Part shown: positions 16,336 to 25,249 of the stretch, piece after piece | Position numbering within the stretch: the first letter of the stretch is position 1 | How the letters are laid out: each line of letters begins with the position of its first letter | DNA from: Bacteroides sp. CAG:545 | Lineage (GTDB): Bacteria; Bacteroidota; Bacteroidia; Bacteroidales; UBA932 | Length of the DNA: 32,541 bases | NCBI GenBank assembly: GCA_000432515.1 | Contig: HF995986.1 | Location: 1 to 32,541, forward strand | Direction of reading: 5' to 3' | The notes under the pieces: model-generated | Database searches by the model: none | Told to the model about the DNA's origin: nothing | The model's input: only the letters and a program-made list of their open reading frames with translations | Translations under genes and position numbers: made by a program

Positions 16336-18363
16336 TTACAACCATCCTCCATTTTCACTTGACACGCCTCTCGCCACAAGTGACACTGTTTTGCTTATTG
16401 TCAGACCACCCATGTTCTCGCCATTGCCCGGAGTCTGTCCGCCGGCAACCGCGTTTATGGTAATCTTGACGTTTCCAGACTTCTTAGGGCATATCACGAG
16501 GCGTCCCGCCTTGATTTCCGGCATCGCCGCCAGATCCAATGTTCTGTAATCTTCGTCAGATATGTCCACGCCCAGATATTTCAGCGAACTATATGAGCCG
16601 CCGAATATGCTTTCAAGACTGACAGCCTGCTCCAGACCTACCACAGCAGTCAGACATGGTGTTCCCTCGATGTTCATCAGGAATTTCCAAGCGTCGATGC
16701 TTCCGGTTCCCATCTTGCCTCTGTATTTGGAAAGGCTCAGCGGGCCGATTGCATAATTGGCTGCATACAGACAGGTCTGCTTGATGCCGAGACACTGGGC
16801 ATTCATGTCATTGACAGATGTCAGCAACATTGACTTGAACTCATCCTTCGTGCAGGTCTTGCCGAGTTTCTTCATGTAGGACAGGCCGAGTGCCGCCACA
16901 CCGCTTACGTGCGGGCAAGCCATGGATGTTCCCTGCATGTAGCCGTAGCCCTTTCCGTCATAGTCGGTCGAATAGATATATCCTTCAGGCATGGTGGAGA
17001 GCACGCAACCGTCGCAGATGTATGTGTTTCCATCCGAAGAAGTGTAGTAGAATTCTCCGCCAGGCGCTGCTATATTGCATCCTGGACCATAGTTGGTATA
17101 ACCTGTCGGCTTGTAATCTGAAGCGAAAGCTGTCACGGAGATGATGTCAGCGAGCGCTCCCGGATAAGCGGACATTTCCTTGCCGTCATTTCCGGCAGCG
17201 AAGAACGCCACTCCGCCATTGATAGGATTGTCGAAGCCAAGTTCCTTTCTGTCAGCGTTTTCGAAGTATTCGATAGCCGCATAGACAAGTGGCTGTCTGG
17301 TCTTGTAGGACTTGTCAGAGAGGACTGCACCTGCCTGGAAGCCCCATGAGCACTGGAGGATGCTTGCGCCGTTGTCAGCCGCATAGCGGATAGCCTTGGC
17401 AAGATATTCTTCGGTACAGTTCTGGCCACCTGAATAGATCTGGCAGGACATGATGCGTACACCGTCACCTTTTCCGCTTCCGCCGGCAATTCCGCTTATG
17501 CCCACGTTATTGTTGTTCACGGCTGCCACGACTCCGGCCACATGAGTGCCGTGTCCCTTGTCACCGACTCCGCCACTTGAGGATCTGAGTTTGTTCCAGC
17601 TGATCTGAGGCTCATCCATACTGAAATTGTAGCCATAGACATCATCCACATAGCCGTTTCCGTCATCATCAATTCCGTTGCCCGGGATTTCCTTCTCGTT
17701 TTTCCACATATTGGCCGCGAGGTCAGGGTGATTGTAAGCTACACCCTCGTCCACGACTGCCACGATGATGGAAGGGTCTCCGGTCGTAAGGTTCCATGCA
17801 TCATAGACATTGATGTCCGAGCCCGGTACGGATGTATCGACCGGCTTGCCTTTCTGTGTGGAATGATAATGCCACTGGGAAGCGAGCGCAGGGTCATTGA
17901 AAGGAGCCTGTATGTTACTTGTGGCCTTTGTCGCAGGAGCCGGTTTCCAGGATGCGGATTTCATTTCGTCCAGTCCTTTCAGCCTGTTGTTGTACTGTAT
18001 CCTTTCGATTCCGTCCTCCTTCGAGAGCAGTTCCACAGCCTGACGGAGGTCCGTTTCAGGAGCGAATGTCAATGTGTACCACCTGTCGAGTCCGAATCGG
18101 CAGATTTCGCTTTCCGAGGAAGCCAATTTCTGGAACACCCTGTCATAGCTGACCGCACCGGCCGCTTCTGCGATTCTGTCCATTTCCGTCGGCACAGCCA
18201 CGTTGCTGCTGATATAGACTATCAATGAATTTTCACCTGATGCATCAGGCTGATTCAAGACTTTGGCAGCCGGCGAATCGGCTCTGTTCTCGGAATATTC
18301 TTCCGCACAGCCGACTGCAGCGAACGTTGCAGCCAAGAATAAAAATTTTACACCAACCTTCAT
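16336..18363 (-). CDS. Subtilisin-like (S8) protease lipoprotein, copy 2
   Basis: 675 residues, lipoprotein signal with Cys19 (AAVGC). Propeptide ~46-130 with FGLDRWY at 90-96. Intact triad: Asp205, His271, Ser480, with oxyanion Asn392. Between Asp and His is an insertion with an Asp/Asn/Gly-rich loop (GIDDDGNGYVDD, ~230-241) of the kind that binds calcium in other secreted proteins. The C-terminal domain ends in ENGGWL. Relative to copy 1, the catalytic core and C-terminal domain are strongly conserved while the propeptide and linkers diverge. The start ATG overlaps the stop of the preceding lipocalin-like gene (ATGA at 18363-18360), which implies coupled translation. Confidence 0.93.
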   Translation of the reverse strand: MKVGVKFLFLAATFAAVGCAEEYSENRADSPAAKVLNQPDASGENSLIVYISSNVAVPTEMDRIAEAAGAVSYDRVFQKLASSESEICRFGLDRWYTLTFAPETDLRQAVELLSKEDGIERIQYNNRLKGLDEMKSASWKPAPATKATSNIQAPFNDPALASQWHYHSTQKGKPVDTSVPGSDINVYDAWNLTTGDPSIIVAVVDEGVAYNHPDLAANMWKNEKEIPGNGIDDDGNGYVDDVYGYNFSMDEPQISWNKLRSSSGGVGDKGHGTHVAGVVAAVNNNNVGISGIAGGSGKGDGVRIMSCQIYSGGQNCTEEYLAKAIRYAADNGASILQCSWGFQAGAVLSDKSYKTRQPLVYAAIEYFENADRKELGFDNPINGGVAFFAAGNDGKEMSAYPGALADIISVTAFASDYKPTGYTNYGPGCNIAAPGGEFYYTSSDGNTYICDGCVLSTMPEGYIYSTDYDGKGYGYMQGTSMACPHVSGVAALGLSYMKKLGKTCTKDEFKSMLLTSVNDMNAQCLGIKQTCLYAANYAIGPLSLSKYRGKMGTGSIDAWKFLMNIEGTPCLTAVVGLEQAVSLESIFGGSYSSLKYLGVDISDEDYRTLDLAAMPEIKAGRLVICPKKSGNVKITINAVAGGQTPGNGENMGGLTISKTVSLVARGVSSENGGWL

Positions 18364-18782
18364 AATTTGATCTTATTGTCCGTAATTGTACTTGTTTCGT
18401 ATATGAATGTATCTTTCTTGTCAGGGTATGTACGCATCGTCAAGTGTCCGTCTTTGGTCTCCACGAGATACTCGCTGCTCCATTCCTTGCCGTCCGAATA
18501 GATACCGCTCAGGACATTGCCGCTCAGCACCCACATTCCCTCGTACTTCTGGAAACGGCCAGCTCCTTTCTGCTGCCACATGGCAAATGAGCCGTTCTGG
18601 CTGAACCTGAGGTATATCGTCACCGTTTCATTGCCGACCATCGCGCTCCTTGTGGCAAATTCCACACTGGAGAGTTCCCAGTCGCCTATAATGTTCAAAG
18701 GCGCATCATCCACCTTGTTACAGGACACGCCCAACAGCAGAAATCCTGCCAAAAGGGCCAGAAATCTTTTCATCATAACCAT
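18360..18782 (-). CDS. Lipocalin-like lipoprotein, copy B
   Basis: Up to 140 residues; lipobox LGVSC gives Cys21 counted from the first ATG. In-frame ATGs occur at 18782, 18776 and 18773. The one at 18776 forms an ATGA overlap with the stop of the upstream protease and is my preferred start (MMKRFLALLAG). The domain reads IIGDWELSSV, IYLRFSQNGSFAMWQQ, AGRFQKYEGMW, YSDGKEWSSEYLV and is a diverged paralogue of copy A. Overlap with both neighbouring S8 genes (upstream by the ATGA, downstream by another ATGA) means that the three are translated as one block. Ligand and function unknown. Confidence 0.8.
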   Translation of the reverse strand: MVMMKRFLALLAGFLLLGVSCNKVDDAPLNIIGDWELSSVEFATRSAMVGNETVTIYLRFSQNGSFAMWQQKGAGRFQKYEGMWVLSGNVLSGIYSDGKEWSSEYLVETKDGHLTMRTYPDKKDTFIYETSTITDNKIKL

Positions 18783-20749
18783 CCTCCGTTGGCGCTTTTA
18801 TGGGATTTCACTATCACGGAGACTTCCCGGTTCATGGACATTCCTCCGATGGCGTCGTCCGTTCCGATGGCGGGTCCGCCACCCACTGCATTGATCCGGA
18901 TCCTGCAGGAGCCGCATCTGGTCGGATGTATCCAGAGTTTCCCTTGCTCGATATAAGGGCTTTTCTGGAGGCCCAATGCCATTTTGTCTTCGGTGGAAAC
19001 TTCTACCGACAAGTATTTCAACGACTTGGAGCCGCCGCCGAAATATGGCGAGAGGTCCAATGCCTGGTTTTTCCCGACTACAGCGTCAATGCAAGGAGTG
19101 CCCTCGATATTCATCATCAGTTTCCATGCATCCACCGCTCCGGTACCCATTTTTCCTTTGTACGTAATCATCGAGACGCTGCTTATGCCCGCTCCAGCCA
19201 CATATTCCTTGGATGCCGCGGTAAGGCGCGAGTCGATATCCTGGACCGAGGACAGCAGCAGGCTCTTGAATTCCGGCAATGTGAATTTCCGGCCGAGCTT
19301 CTTGGCATAGGACAGGCCCAATGCCACTACGCCGCTCACGTGCGGACATGCCATCGATGTTCCGTACATAAATGCGTAATCCGCTCCGTCGAACAGTTCG
19401 GAAGGCACGGTGGACAGTATCATCGCCTTGTATGATGTGTAGGGTGCCAGGCCTTGCTCTCCGCCCGGGGCCGAGATATTGCATCCGGGGCCGTAGTTCG
19501 TATAGTTAGCAGGAAGGAAGTCCGGTGCAAATGCCGAGACGCTTATTATGTCTGTCAATGCGCCAGGATAGGCCGCATAGCCCTGCGAGTCATTGCCTGA
19601 TGCGAAAATCGCTATGTTCCCGTCGAGGACAGGGTTGTTGGACGCGGCCTCGAAATAGCGAATGGCGTCGTATTCGAGGGCATTGTTTCCGCTGTTTCCG
19701 GTTTTGTATGCCGCATCCGACTTGAACCGGCCTGACGGATAGCCGAAGGAGCAGGATATTATGGAGGCGCCGTTGTCTGCTGCGTACTTGATGGCGTTTG
19801 CGACTATCTGGGAGGTTCCGCCGGTGTTGTTGTCGAATATCTGACAGGACATGATGCGCACGCCGTCACCGTTTCCGCTTCCGCCTGCCACACCGCAGAT
19901 GCCTTCAGCATTGTTGTTTACTGCCGCCACGATCCCGGCACAATGTGTTCCGTGTCCGGAATCCTGCTCCGACGCCCACGATATCGGTCCGTTTTTCACG
20001 AAGTTGAATCCGTGAATATCGTCTATATAGCCATTGCCGTCATCGTCATTGCCGTTCGCGCTCTCCTTCGGGTTGGTCCACATGTTGGCCGCAAGGTCCG
20101 GATGAGTGTATTTCACACCTTCATCGACCACGGCCACGATAATGGACGGGTCACCGGCAGTTATCTCTTTCCAGACATTCTCCACATTGATATCAGCCCC
20201 TGCGTAAGCGGCAGTGGCAATGTTCTTGTCGCCGGTATTCTTGTAGTTCCACTGGTCCTTCAGGGCAGGGTCATTGAACTTGCCGGAAGCGGCCATCATG
20301 ACCTTTTCCGGCTGAATGAAGTACGGAAACGCCTTACAGTCAGAGGATTTCTTATAGGTGATGCTGTACTGGACTGTCTGCACCGACTCTGACGCAGCCA
20401 GGAGCTTCACGCCTTCGTCCATGTCAGTCCCGCTCTGATACGAGACCTCGTACCATCTGTCCAGACCGAACTTCTTTTCCAGATCCTTTCGTGAGGGATT
20501 GCTGTGAAAGACCGGTGTCAATGCCACGACTCCACTCTCCATCATATTCGCCACCTCGGCTTCGGACGGAAGAGAGGAGAACTTTACCAACAGATTATGC
20601 CCGGTAGAGCCGGGGGATTTTGTGTTTATGATCTTCAATGCATCCTCAGCATTGCCCGCAGATACACCATCTTTGACCTTGGCGCACGAAGCCGCCAGAA
20701 AGGCGATGCCCAAGGCCAATGACATCAGTTGAATATGTTTCATACACAT
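18773..20749 (-). CDS. Subtilisin-like (S8) protease lipoprotein, copy 3
   Basis: 658 residues from 20749; the ATG at 20743 (MKHIQLMSLALG) is an equally good start. Lipoprotein Cys22 (LAASC). Propeptide ~52-130 with FGLDRWY at 94-100. Triad Asp209, His266, Ser465, oxyanion Asn386 (ASGN rather than AAGN). It carries the NDDDGNGYIDD calcium-loop-like insertion near 234-244 also seen in copy 2. The C-terminal domain ends ANGGWL; the Gly-Gly codons read GGAGG in DNA and can double as the ribosome site of the overlapping lipocalin-like gene. It is the first gene of the protease/lipocalin array, 60 bases after the PorV-like gene, with a possible own promoter in that gap. Confidence 0.93.
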   Translation of the reverse strand: MCMKHIQLMSLALGIAFLAASCAKVKDGVSAGNAEDALKIINTKSPGSTGHNLLVKFSSLPSEAEVANMMESGVVALTPVFHSNPSRKDLEKKFGLDRWYEVSYQSGTDMDEGVKLLAASESVQTVQYSITYKKSSDCKAFPYFIQPEKVMMAASGKFNDPALKDQWNYKNTGDKNIATAAYAGADINVENVWKEITAGDPSIIVAVVDEGVKYTHPDLAANMWTNPKESANGNDDDGNGYIDDIHGFNFVKNGPISWASEQDSGHGTHCAGIVAAVNNNAEGICGVAGGSGNGDGVRIMSCQIFDNNTGGTSQIVANAIKYAADNGASIISCSFGYPSGRFKSDAAYKTGNSGNNALEYDAIRYFEAASNNPVLDGNIAIFASGNDSQGYAAYPGALTDIISVSAFAPDFLPANYTNYGPGCNISAPGGEQGLAPYTSYKAMILSTVPSELFDGADYAFMYGTSMACPHVSGVVALGLSYAKKLGRKFTLPEFKSLLLSSVQDIDSRLTAASKEYVAGAGISSVSMITYKGKMGTGAVDAWKLMMNIEGTPCIDAVVGKNQALDLSPYFGGGSKSLKYLSVEVSTEDKMALGLQKSPYIEQGKLWIHPTRCGSCRIRINAVGGGPAIGTDDAIGGMSMNREVSVIVKSHKSANGGWL

Positions 20750-20801
20750 ATATCGGGTCGATTTTTTCAGCCCATAAAGTTATCTAAAAAATATGGCCCG
20801 A

Positions 20802-20809
20802 CAAAATTA
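20802..20809 (-). promoter_or_regulatory. Possible -7 promoter box before the protease/lipocalin array
   Basis: Reading the minus strand, TAATTTTG matches TAnnTTTG and lies about 53 bases before the first S8 start codon of the array. No well-placed -33 TTG is seen: the nearest candidates, inside the end of the PorV-like gene, are about 15 and 27 bases away. This is weak evidence for an internal promoter in an otherwise co-directional run. Confidence 0.28.
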
Positions 20810-21715
20810 TCAGAATGAATATCCCAATGTGACTCCCAAACTGTTTTTCAGCACCTGGGAACCCACCAGATAAGCCACATCCAGACGCACGCCGAAGAAC
20901 TTCACGCCTGCGCCGAGTGAACCGTAACTCGGAATCGCTTTCTTGTCATCTCCATAGTGGTATCCTGCACGCACGAACACCAGGTCATCGAAGGAATACT
21001 CCGCGCCCAGCCCTGCCATGAAGCCACCTGAGAAGAGGACGTCAGCCTCTGCATTGACAGCAATCGAAGAAGTCCCCAAGCCTATCGTATATCCAGCTCC
21101 TGCCTTCACGAGAGACGGCTGGGAGTAGGTGTTTTCGCCATATTTCACCTTGCTGCCGAGGTTATTGGCCGAAATGCCCGCACGGATATTGTTCTTCTGG
21201 AAAAACACGCCTGCATCCACGCCGAAAACATTGGAAGAAGTCTCCGGGGCAATGTCCGACTTGGTCAATCTCGCAGACAGTCCGAGCGACAGGAAATCCA
21301 CGATTTTGTAAGAGACGCCCACTGCGGCATTGAACTCTTTAGGAGTGTAGGAGCCTTCACGAGAGGCATTGCCACTTTCCGTGGTAATATCGTATGACGG
21401 CTGGGCGAAGTACTTGAATGACAAGCCTATAGCCAACCTCTTTTCACTGCGCCACATAGCACCTGCACTGATGATTTTATCGGAAGCATAGGCCGGCTGC
21501 CACATTCCGTAGGACACGCCTGCGGAAAATCGGGACGTGCTGAACGACATGCCTGCAACATTGTTTTCCACCTGATAGGCAGTAGGAGTCGCAGCCACAT
21601 TGGCAGAGGCAGTTCCAAGCCCGGCCGCATCAGACGGGACAAGCAGCGAAGGCAAGGTCTGGGCCGATGAAGCCACTGCGGCAAAAAACATCATTATAGT
21701 CAATACTTTTCTCAT
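20810..21715 (-). CDS. PorV/PorQ-family outer membrane beta-barrel
   Basis: 301 residues, Sec signal peptide (MRKVLTIMMFFAAVASSAQ) and no lipobox. The mature start LPSLLVPSDAAGLGTASANVA and the following NNVAGMSFSTSRFSAGVSYGMW match the PorV/PorQ family (FadL-like 14-strand barrels of the type IX secretion system). Regularly alternating strands run to a C-terminal Phe (LGVTLGYSF). PorV carries T9SS cargo from the translocon to the attachment complex. This protein is shorter than typical PorV (~390 residues), so it may be PorQ-like or a specialised paralogue. It begins 5 bases after the stop of an S8 protease that carries a T9SS sorting domain, so a dedicated cargo-shuttle role is plausible but unproven. 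Confidence 0.85.
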   Translation of the reverse strand: MRKVLTIMMFFAAVASSAQTLPSLLVPSDAAGLGTASANVAATPTAYQVENNVAGMSFSTSRFSAGVSYGMWQPAYASDKIISAGAMWRSEKRLAIGLSFKYFAQPSYDITTESGNASREGSYTPKEFNAAVGVSYKIVDFLSLGLSARLTKSDIAPETSSNVFGVDAGVFFQKNNIRAGISANNLGSKVKYGENTYSQPSLVKAGAGYTIGLGTSSIAVNAEADVLFSGGFMAGLGAEYSFDDLVFVRAGYHYGDDKKAIPSYGSLGAGVKFFGVRLDVAYLVGSQVLKNSLGVTLGYSF

Positions 21716-21720
21716 AACTG

Positions 21721-24399
21721 TCAGAGTTTTACGATGTTGGACTTGATTTCCTTACCGTCCGCATTCACCACTACGGTATATGCTCCGGCTGAAGCGGCGG
21801 ACATATCCACCTTGACCGGCTCGAATGGCGTCACGCCTGTGAAACTGCCCTTGAAGAACACGGCTCCTGAGGCTGCTATCACCTTGACAGAAACGGAGTT
21901 GCTCTCCTTGCCGAGTCTCAGGTTCAGCACATTCTTCACCGGATTAGGGTAGCAGGTCAGCTCCTTGGAACCGTCCGTGACCATCACTTTGAACGAAGCC
22001 GATACGGATTCTCCACGCACATCCGTTCCCGTTACCGTAATTTCAGACGTGCCGTAATTCATCGTGGTAATCAGGAATTTTCTGTCTGAATAGGTCATAT
22101 TGGCCACATCCGGATTGGAGAACTCGAATTTGTAGGTAAGATCCTCACCGTCCTCGTCATAGAAATAGTCCGCCACATCGACTTCCTCGGTACCGGATGC
22201 CTTGGAAGTATAGAAACGGTTCTCCATCTCCTTGACCAGCACCGGTTTATGATTTTCCAATACGGTATATTTCACCTTAGCCGCAGCTGCCAGTCCGTAA
22301 TAATCAGTAACTGTCATCTCTGCCGTATATGTGCCTGAAGGCGTATTCGGGCCTGCGATTTTCACCTTCGGATTTTCTCTTGTCAATGTGTCGAGGACAG
22401 CGCCTGCAGAACCCGGATTCAGGTCAATGTTGTAGAAATGTCCGTCCGGTTCCTCGATCTCAAAGGATGCCGTCACCGTTTCGTGAGGCTTGAGCATAAA
22501 CTCCACAGGAGACAATGCCTTGATAACCGGAGCATTGTTTCCGCCTGTAGATACTTTCACTCTTTCGGTCAATGCTGACTTGTTTCCGGCCAAGTCCACT
22601 GCCTGGGCCGCCACATAATATTCCGTATTGAATTCAGCACCGGAAATCGAGCCGTTCAGCACTTCGCCCACTTTCTGGTTTTCGACATAGAACATACCGA
22701 ACATGACGTTCTTGGTCGATGTGAAATTGGTCTTGGAATAGTAGATGCATATCGCGCTCGGTTTGCCGTCATCCGCATCTTCAGGGACAGCGACACTGAA
22801 CTTGATATTGTTCGACTGGGTGCTGACCGAGAGTCCGGTAGGCATTTCAGGAGCCACACCGCCGCTGCCGGCAACTGCCTTATAAGCATTGACAAGACCT
22901 TTTCCGAGATAATAACCCGCGTTCTGGGCACTGATGTCGGTCACGGATTCCTCCAGCCTCTTCCTGAGGGCATCCGGCGTATATCCCTGTCCGCCGTAAC
23001 GTGCAAGTATCAGCGCGGCAATGCCTGACACGTGCGGGCAGGCCATGGACGTTCCCTGCATCTTGCCGTATTTGTTTCCCGGCAATGTGCTCAGGACCTG
23101 ATTTCCTTTCTTGACATCTCCGCCCGGAGCCGCCACATCGCACCATGAGCCGTAATTCGTGTAATATGCACGTTTATAGTCAGCGCCTACTGATGTGACG
23201 CTCACCATCCCGTCGTAATCGGAACTTGATGTATTCTTACTGTCATTACCTGCCGCAAATATGACAATGCCGCCCTTCATCGGGGAGTCCGACCTCTGTT
23301 TTCCGTTTTTGTCACATCCCGCATTCTTTATGAAATAGTCCACCGCGCTCTTCAGTGAAGAAGGAGCGGTAGTCACCTCCGTATATCCCCAGCTGTTCTG
23401 TGATATGACAGCGCCATGGTCGGCACTCCACTTTATGGCTTCAGTTGCCGAGCCCTGCTTTTCCCCGTCGAATATCTGGCAGGACATCAACTTGGCGCCT
23501 TTCACACCTTTTTTAGAATTGCCTCCAGCCACGCCGCAGACACCTTTTCCGTTATTGTTCACAGCGGAAATCGTACCGGCCACATGCGTACCATGGTCCT
23601 CCGCGTGGATATTGTAGCTGGAAGACGCGAAATTGTAGCCGTATGCATTGTCACCGGTCTTCTCAGGATTCTTCCACATATTGGCCTTGAGGTCTTCATG
23701 ATTATAGTCAATGCCGCCGTCAACCACGCCGACAACGATGTCTCCGGTAAACTGGGCATAGTTAGAGTAGTTCCTCCATACGGGGAAAACATTTATGTCA
23801 CAGCCACTTACAGAGGAGGATACCGTTCCGTTATTGTAGTAATGCCACTGAGCAGAAAGCTGCGGGTCATCGAAAGGATAAGACCCTGAGGCAGCCTTTG
23901 TGGAAGCATCCGCATAAGAAACCACTGTCGGATTTCCGACAATGGAGAGTTTAGGACAATATTCCACTTCATTGACTCCGGATATGATGAGTCCGTCAGC
24001 GGCCTTCGTCATTGACTTTTCCGGATTGTACTCCAGGACATACCAGCGGTGCAGTCCCGCCTCGCGTGTACGCTCCTCATACTCACCGGCATATGGGAAG
24101 AGCCTTCTCATTTTCACCACCCCCTGTTCCCTCAACGACGGAAATGAAGACAGGTCCACATATCCGTTCTCCCCGGTCGCCTTTTCCAGACTGAGCGCCA
24201 GAGTTTCATCCACATTGATGTTCATTTTCGGGAGCAGTTCTTCTTCCGGGATATCCTCTCCGAAGACATTATCCTTCTCGGTCAATGTCCCGTTTTTCTC
24301 AAAAGGGTCATTTCCGGAAACGGCACAGGAACTTATCGCCCCGATGCATACAGCCGTTGCGGCCAATCCTATTATTTTTTTCATAAGGTACTGAATCAT
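21721..24399 (-). CDS. Multidomain S8 protease with lipoprotein signal and T9SS C-terminal domain
   Basis: 892 residues; the ATG at 24384 (MKKIIGLAATAVCIG) is the likelier start. Residue numbers count from 24399. Lipobox AISSC (Cys25). Propeptide to about 150 with AGLHRWYVLEY, a diverged form of the FGLDRWY motif of the array proteases. S8 domain: Asp227, His269, oxyanion Asn385, Ser451, all present. Fibronectin-III-like domain ~517-616, an Ig/cadherin-like pair ~622-808 (APVIKALSPVEF; HKPVLVKEMENRFY with DYFYDEDGEDL). A type A T9SS sorting domain fills ~814-892: CYPNPVKNVLNLRL, then AGAYTVVVNADGK and a final Lys-Leu. Having both a lipid anchor signal and a T9SS domain is unusual. It is flanked at 5-6 bases by the PorV-like gene and a small secreted protein gene. 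Confidence 0.92.
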   Translation of the reverse strand: MIQYLMKKIIGLAATAVCIGAISSCAVSGNDPFEKNGTLTEKDNVFGEDIPEEELLPKMNINVDETLALSLEKATGENGYVDLSSFPSLREQGVVKMRRLFPYAGEYEERTREAGLHRWYVLEYNPEKSMTKAADGLIISGVNEVEYCPKLSIVGNPTVVSYADASTKAASGSYPFDDPQLSAQWHYYNNGTVSSSVSGCDINVFPVWRNYSNYAQFTGDIVVGVVDGGIDYNHEDLKANMWKNPEKTGDNAYGYNFASSSYNIHAEDHGTHVAGTISAVNNNGKGVCGVAGGNSKKGVKGAKLMSCQIFDGEKQGSATEAIKWSADHGAVISQNSWGYTEVTTAPSSLKSAVDYFIKNAGCDKNGKQRSDSPMKGGIVIFAAGNDSKNTSSSDYDGMVSVTSVGADYKRAYYTNYGSWCDVAAPGGDVKKGNQVLSTLPGNKYGKMQGTSMACPHVSGIAALILARYGGQGYTPDALRKRLEESVTDISAQNAGYYLGKGLVNAYKAVAGSGGVAPEMPTGLSVSTQSNNIKFSVAVPEDADDGKPSAICIYYSKTNFTSTKNVMFGMFYVENQKVGEVLNGSISGAEFNTEYYVAAQAVDLAGNKSALTERVKVSTGGNNAPVIKALSPVEFMLKPHETVTASFEIEEPDGHFYNIDLNPGSAGAVLDTLTRENPKVKIAGPNTPSGTYTAEMTVTDYYGLAAAAKVKYTVLENHKPVLVKEMENRFYTSKASGTEEVDVADYFYDEDGEDLTYKFEFSNPDVANMTYSDRKFLITTMNYGTSEITVTGTDVRGESVSASFKVMVTDGSKELTCYPNPVKNVLNLRLGKESNSVSVKVIAASGAVFFKGSFTGVTPFEPVKVDMSAASAGAYTVVVNADGKEIKSNIVKL

Positions 24400-24405
24400 A
24401 CTTGG

Positions 24406-25077
24406 TTACTCAGAAAGATAGTCCACAACTGACAGGACGCTCTGAGGATTTTTCCACTTGATTTTATGTGTTTTGAGGAAGGTTTTCCAGCCGTCAGCCT
24501 TGTCAGCAGGAAGTGCTTCCCTGACATCCTTCTCGGCCGCCTTCACTTTCAGCTTCTGCGTAAAGATATAGTATGTGCTGACCGTCCGGAGCGGGACTCC
24601 GTGGTCTTTCTCATTGAGGATGTTCATATAGTTCTGGTTCACCTGGGCATCGGTCTGCACTGATGTAAGTTTCATCGTGGCAGACGAGGTGGATGACGTG
24701 CCGTAAGCGCCGGTCGCCTCACGTGAGGCCTCGAAATCTCCAAGTATTTCGACCACGACCATGCCGTTGTCATTCTTGGCCACGACTTTCATCATGCTTC
24801 CATAGACTGGGACAAACACGTCATTCCCGATTTTCACGGCATTGACATCCTTCAGGAAGGCTTCCTTGATGATGCCGCCATCGACATAATGGAGTTTGTC
24901 CGCCCTCAGATGGATGTTCAGCTTGCGTGCTTCTTCCTTGCCGCCGTCCAGCACGACAGTGCCGTCAGTAAACTGCGGATACAGGTACGGATAGGTAGTC
25001 GTAGGCTCCTGTGCGGACAGCGCAGCCACCACCCAGAGCAGGCAAGACAGTGTCAATATCAACTTTTTCATACTCAA
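24406..25077 (-). CDS. Secreted protein of unknown function
   Basis: 223 residues; the better start is probably the ATG two codons in (25071, MKKLILTLSCLLWVVAALSA). A Sec signal peptide ends in SAQ with no lipobox cysteine. The N-terminal domain (~35-110) reads FTDGTVVLDGGKEEARKLNIHL, then DVNAVKIGNDVFVPVYGSMMKVV, a beta-rich pattern that I have seen only as uncharacterised secreted Bacteroidetes proteins. The C-terminal ~50 residues are Lys-rich and helical (KVKAAEKDVREALPADKADGW). It starts the promoter-proximal end of the unit that contains the T9SS protease, whose gene begins 6 bases after this stop. A role in export or activity of that protease is possible, but nothing in the sequence proves it. 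Confidence 0.7.
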   Translation of the reverse strand: MSMKKLILTLSCLLWVVAALSAQEPTTTYPYLYPQFTDGTVVLDGGKEEARKLNIHLRADKLHYVDGGIIKEAFLKDVNAVKIGNDVFVPVYGSMMKVVAKNDNGMVVVEILGDFEASREATGAYGTSSTSSATMKLTSVQTDAQVNQNYMNILNEKDHGVPLRTVSTYYIFTQKLKVKAAEKDVREALPADKADGWKTFLKTHKIKWKNPQSVLSVVDYLSE

Positions 25078-25103
25078 TCGCTTTTAGTATTCTTTAAAAC
25101 TTC

Positions 25104-25135
25104 TAAATATACGCATTTTTGCTCGAGTTTTGCAA
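25104..25135 (-). promoter_or_regulatory. Possible promoter for the T9SS protease unit
   Basis: On the minus strand TTG (25135-25133) is followed after 21 bases by TATATTTA (25111-25104), one base off the TAnnTTTG box of Bacteroidetes promoters. It lies 27 bases before the first start codon of the secreted-protein/T9SS-protease/PorV-like unit. The gap from 25078 to 25249 otherwise holds only the hairpin at 25198-25225. Confidence 0.38.
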
Positions 25136-25197
25136 GAATTCCGGCACGATATTCATTTGATTTTTCGATGGGGAATCCGTTGGCGTACACAGAAATA

Positions 25198-25225
25198 GGG
25201 AGACATCTCCTAAGAAACGTCTCCC
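25198..25225 (-). terminator. Hairpin terminator at the end of the susCD unit
   Basis: A seven-base-pair GC-rich stem (GGGAGAC/GTCTCCC, 25198-25204 with 25219-25225) with a 14-base loop lies 25 bases after the stop of the last susCD-unit gene. The tail on the minus strand is TATTTCTG, only moderately T-rich, so termination may be partial. Confidence 0.5.
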
Positions 25226-25249
25226 CATAAATCAAGTGTTCAGTTATCG

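Noticed and set aside
20762..20799. Possible terminator between the PorV-like gene and the first array protease
   Set aside because: The arms (GCCCATA and TATGGCCC) do not pair cleanly and there is no U-tract after them.
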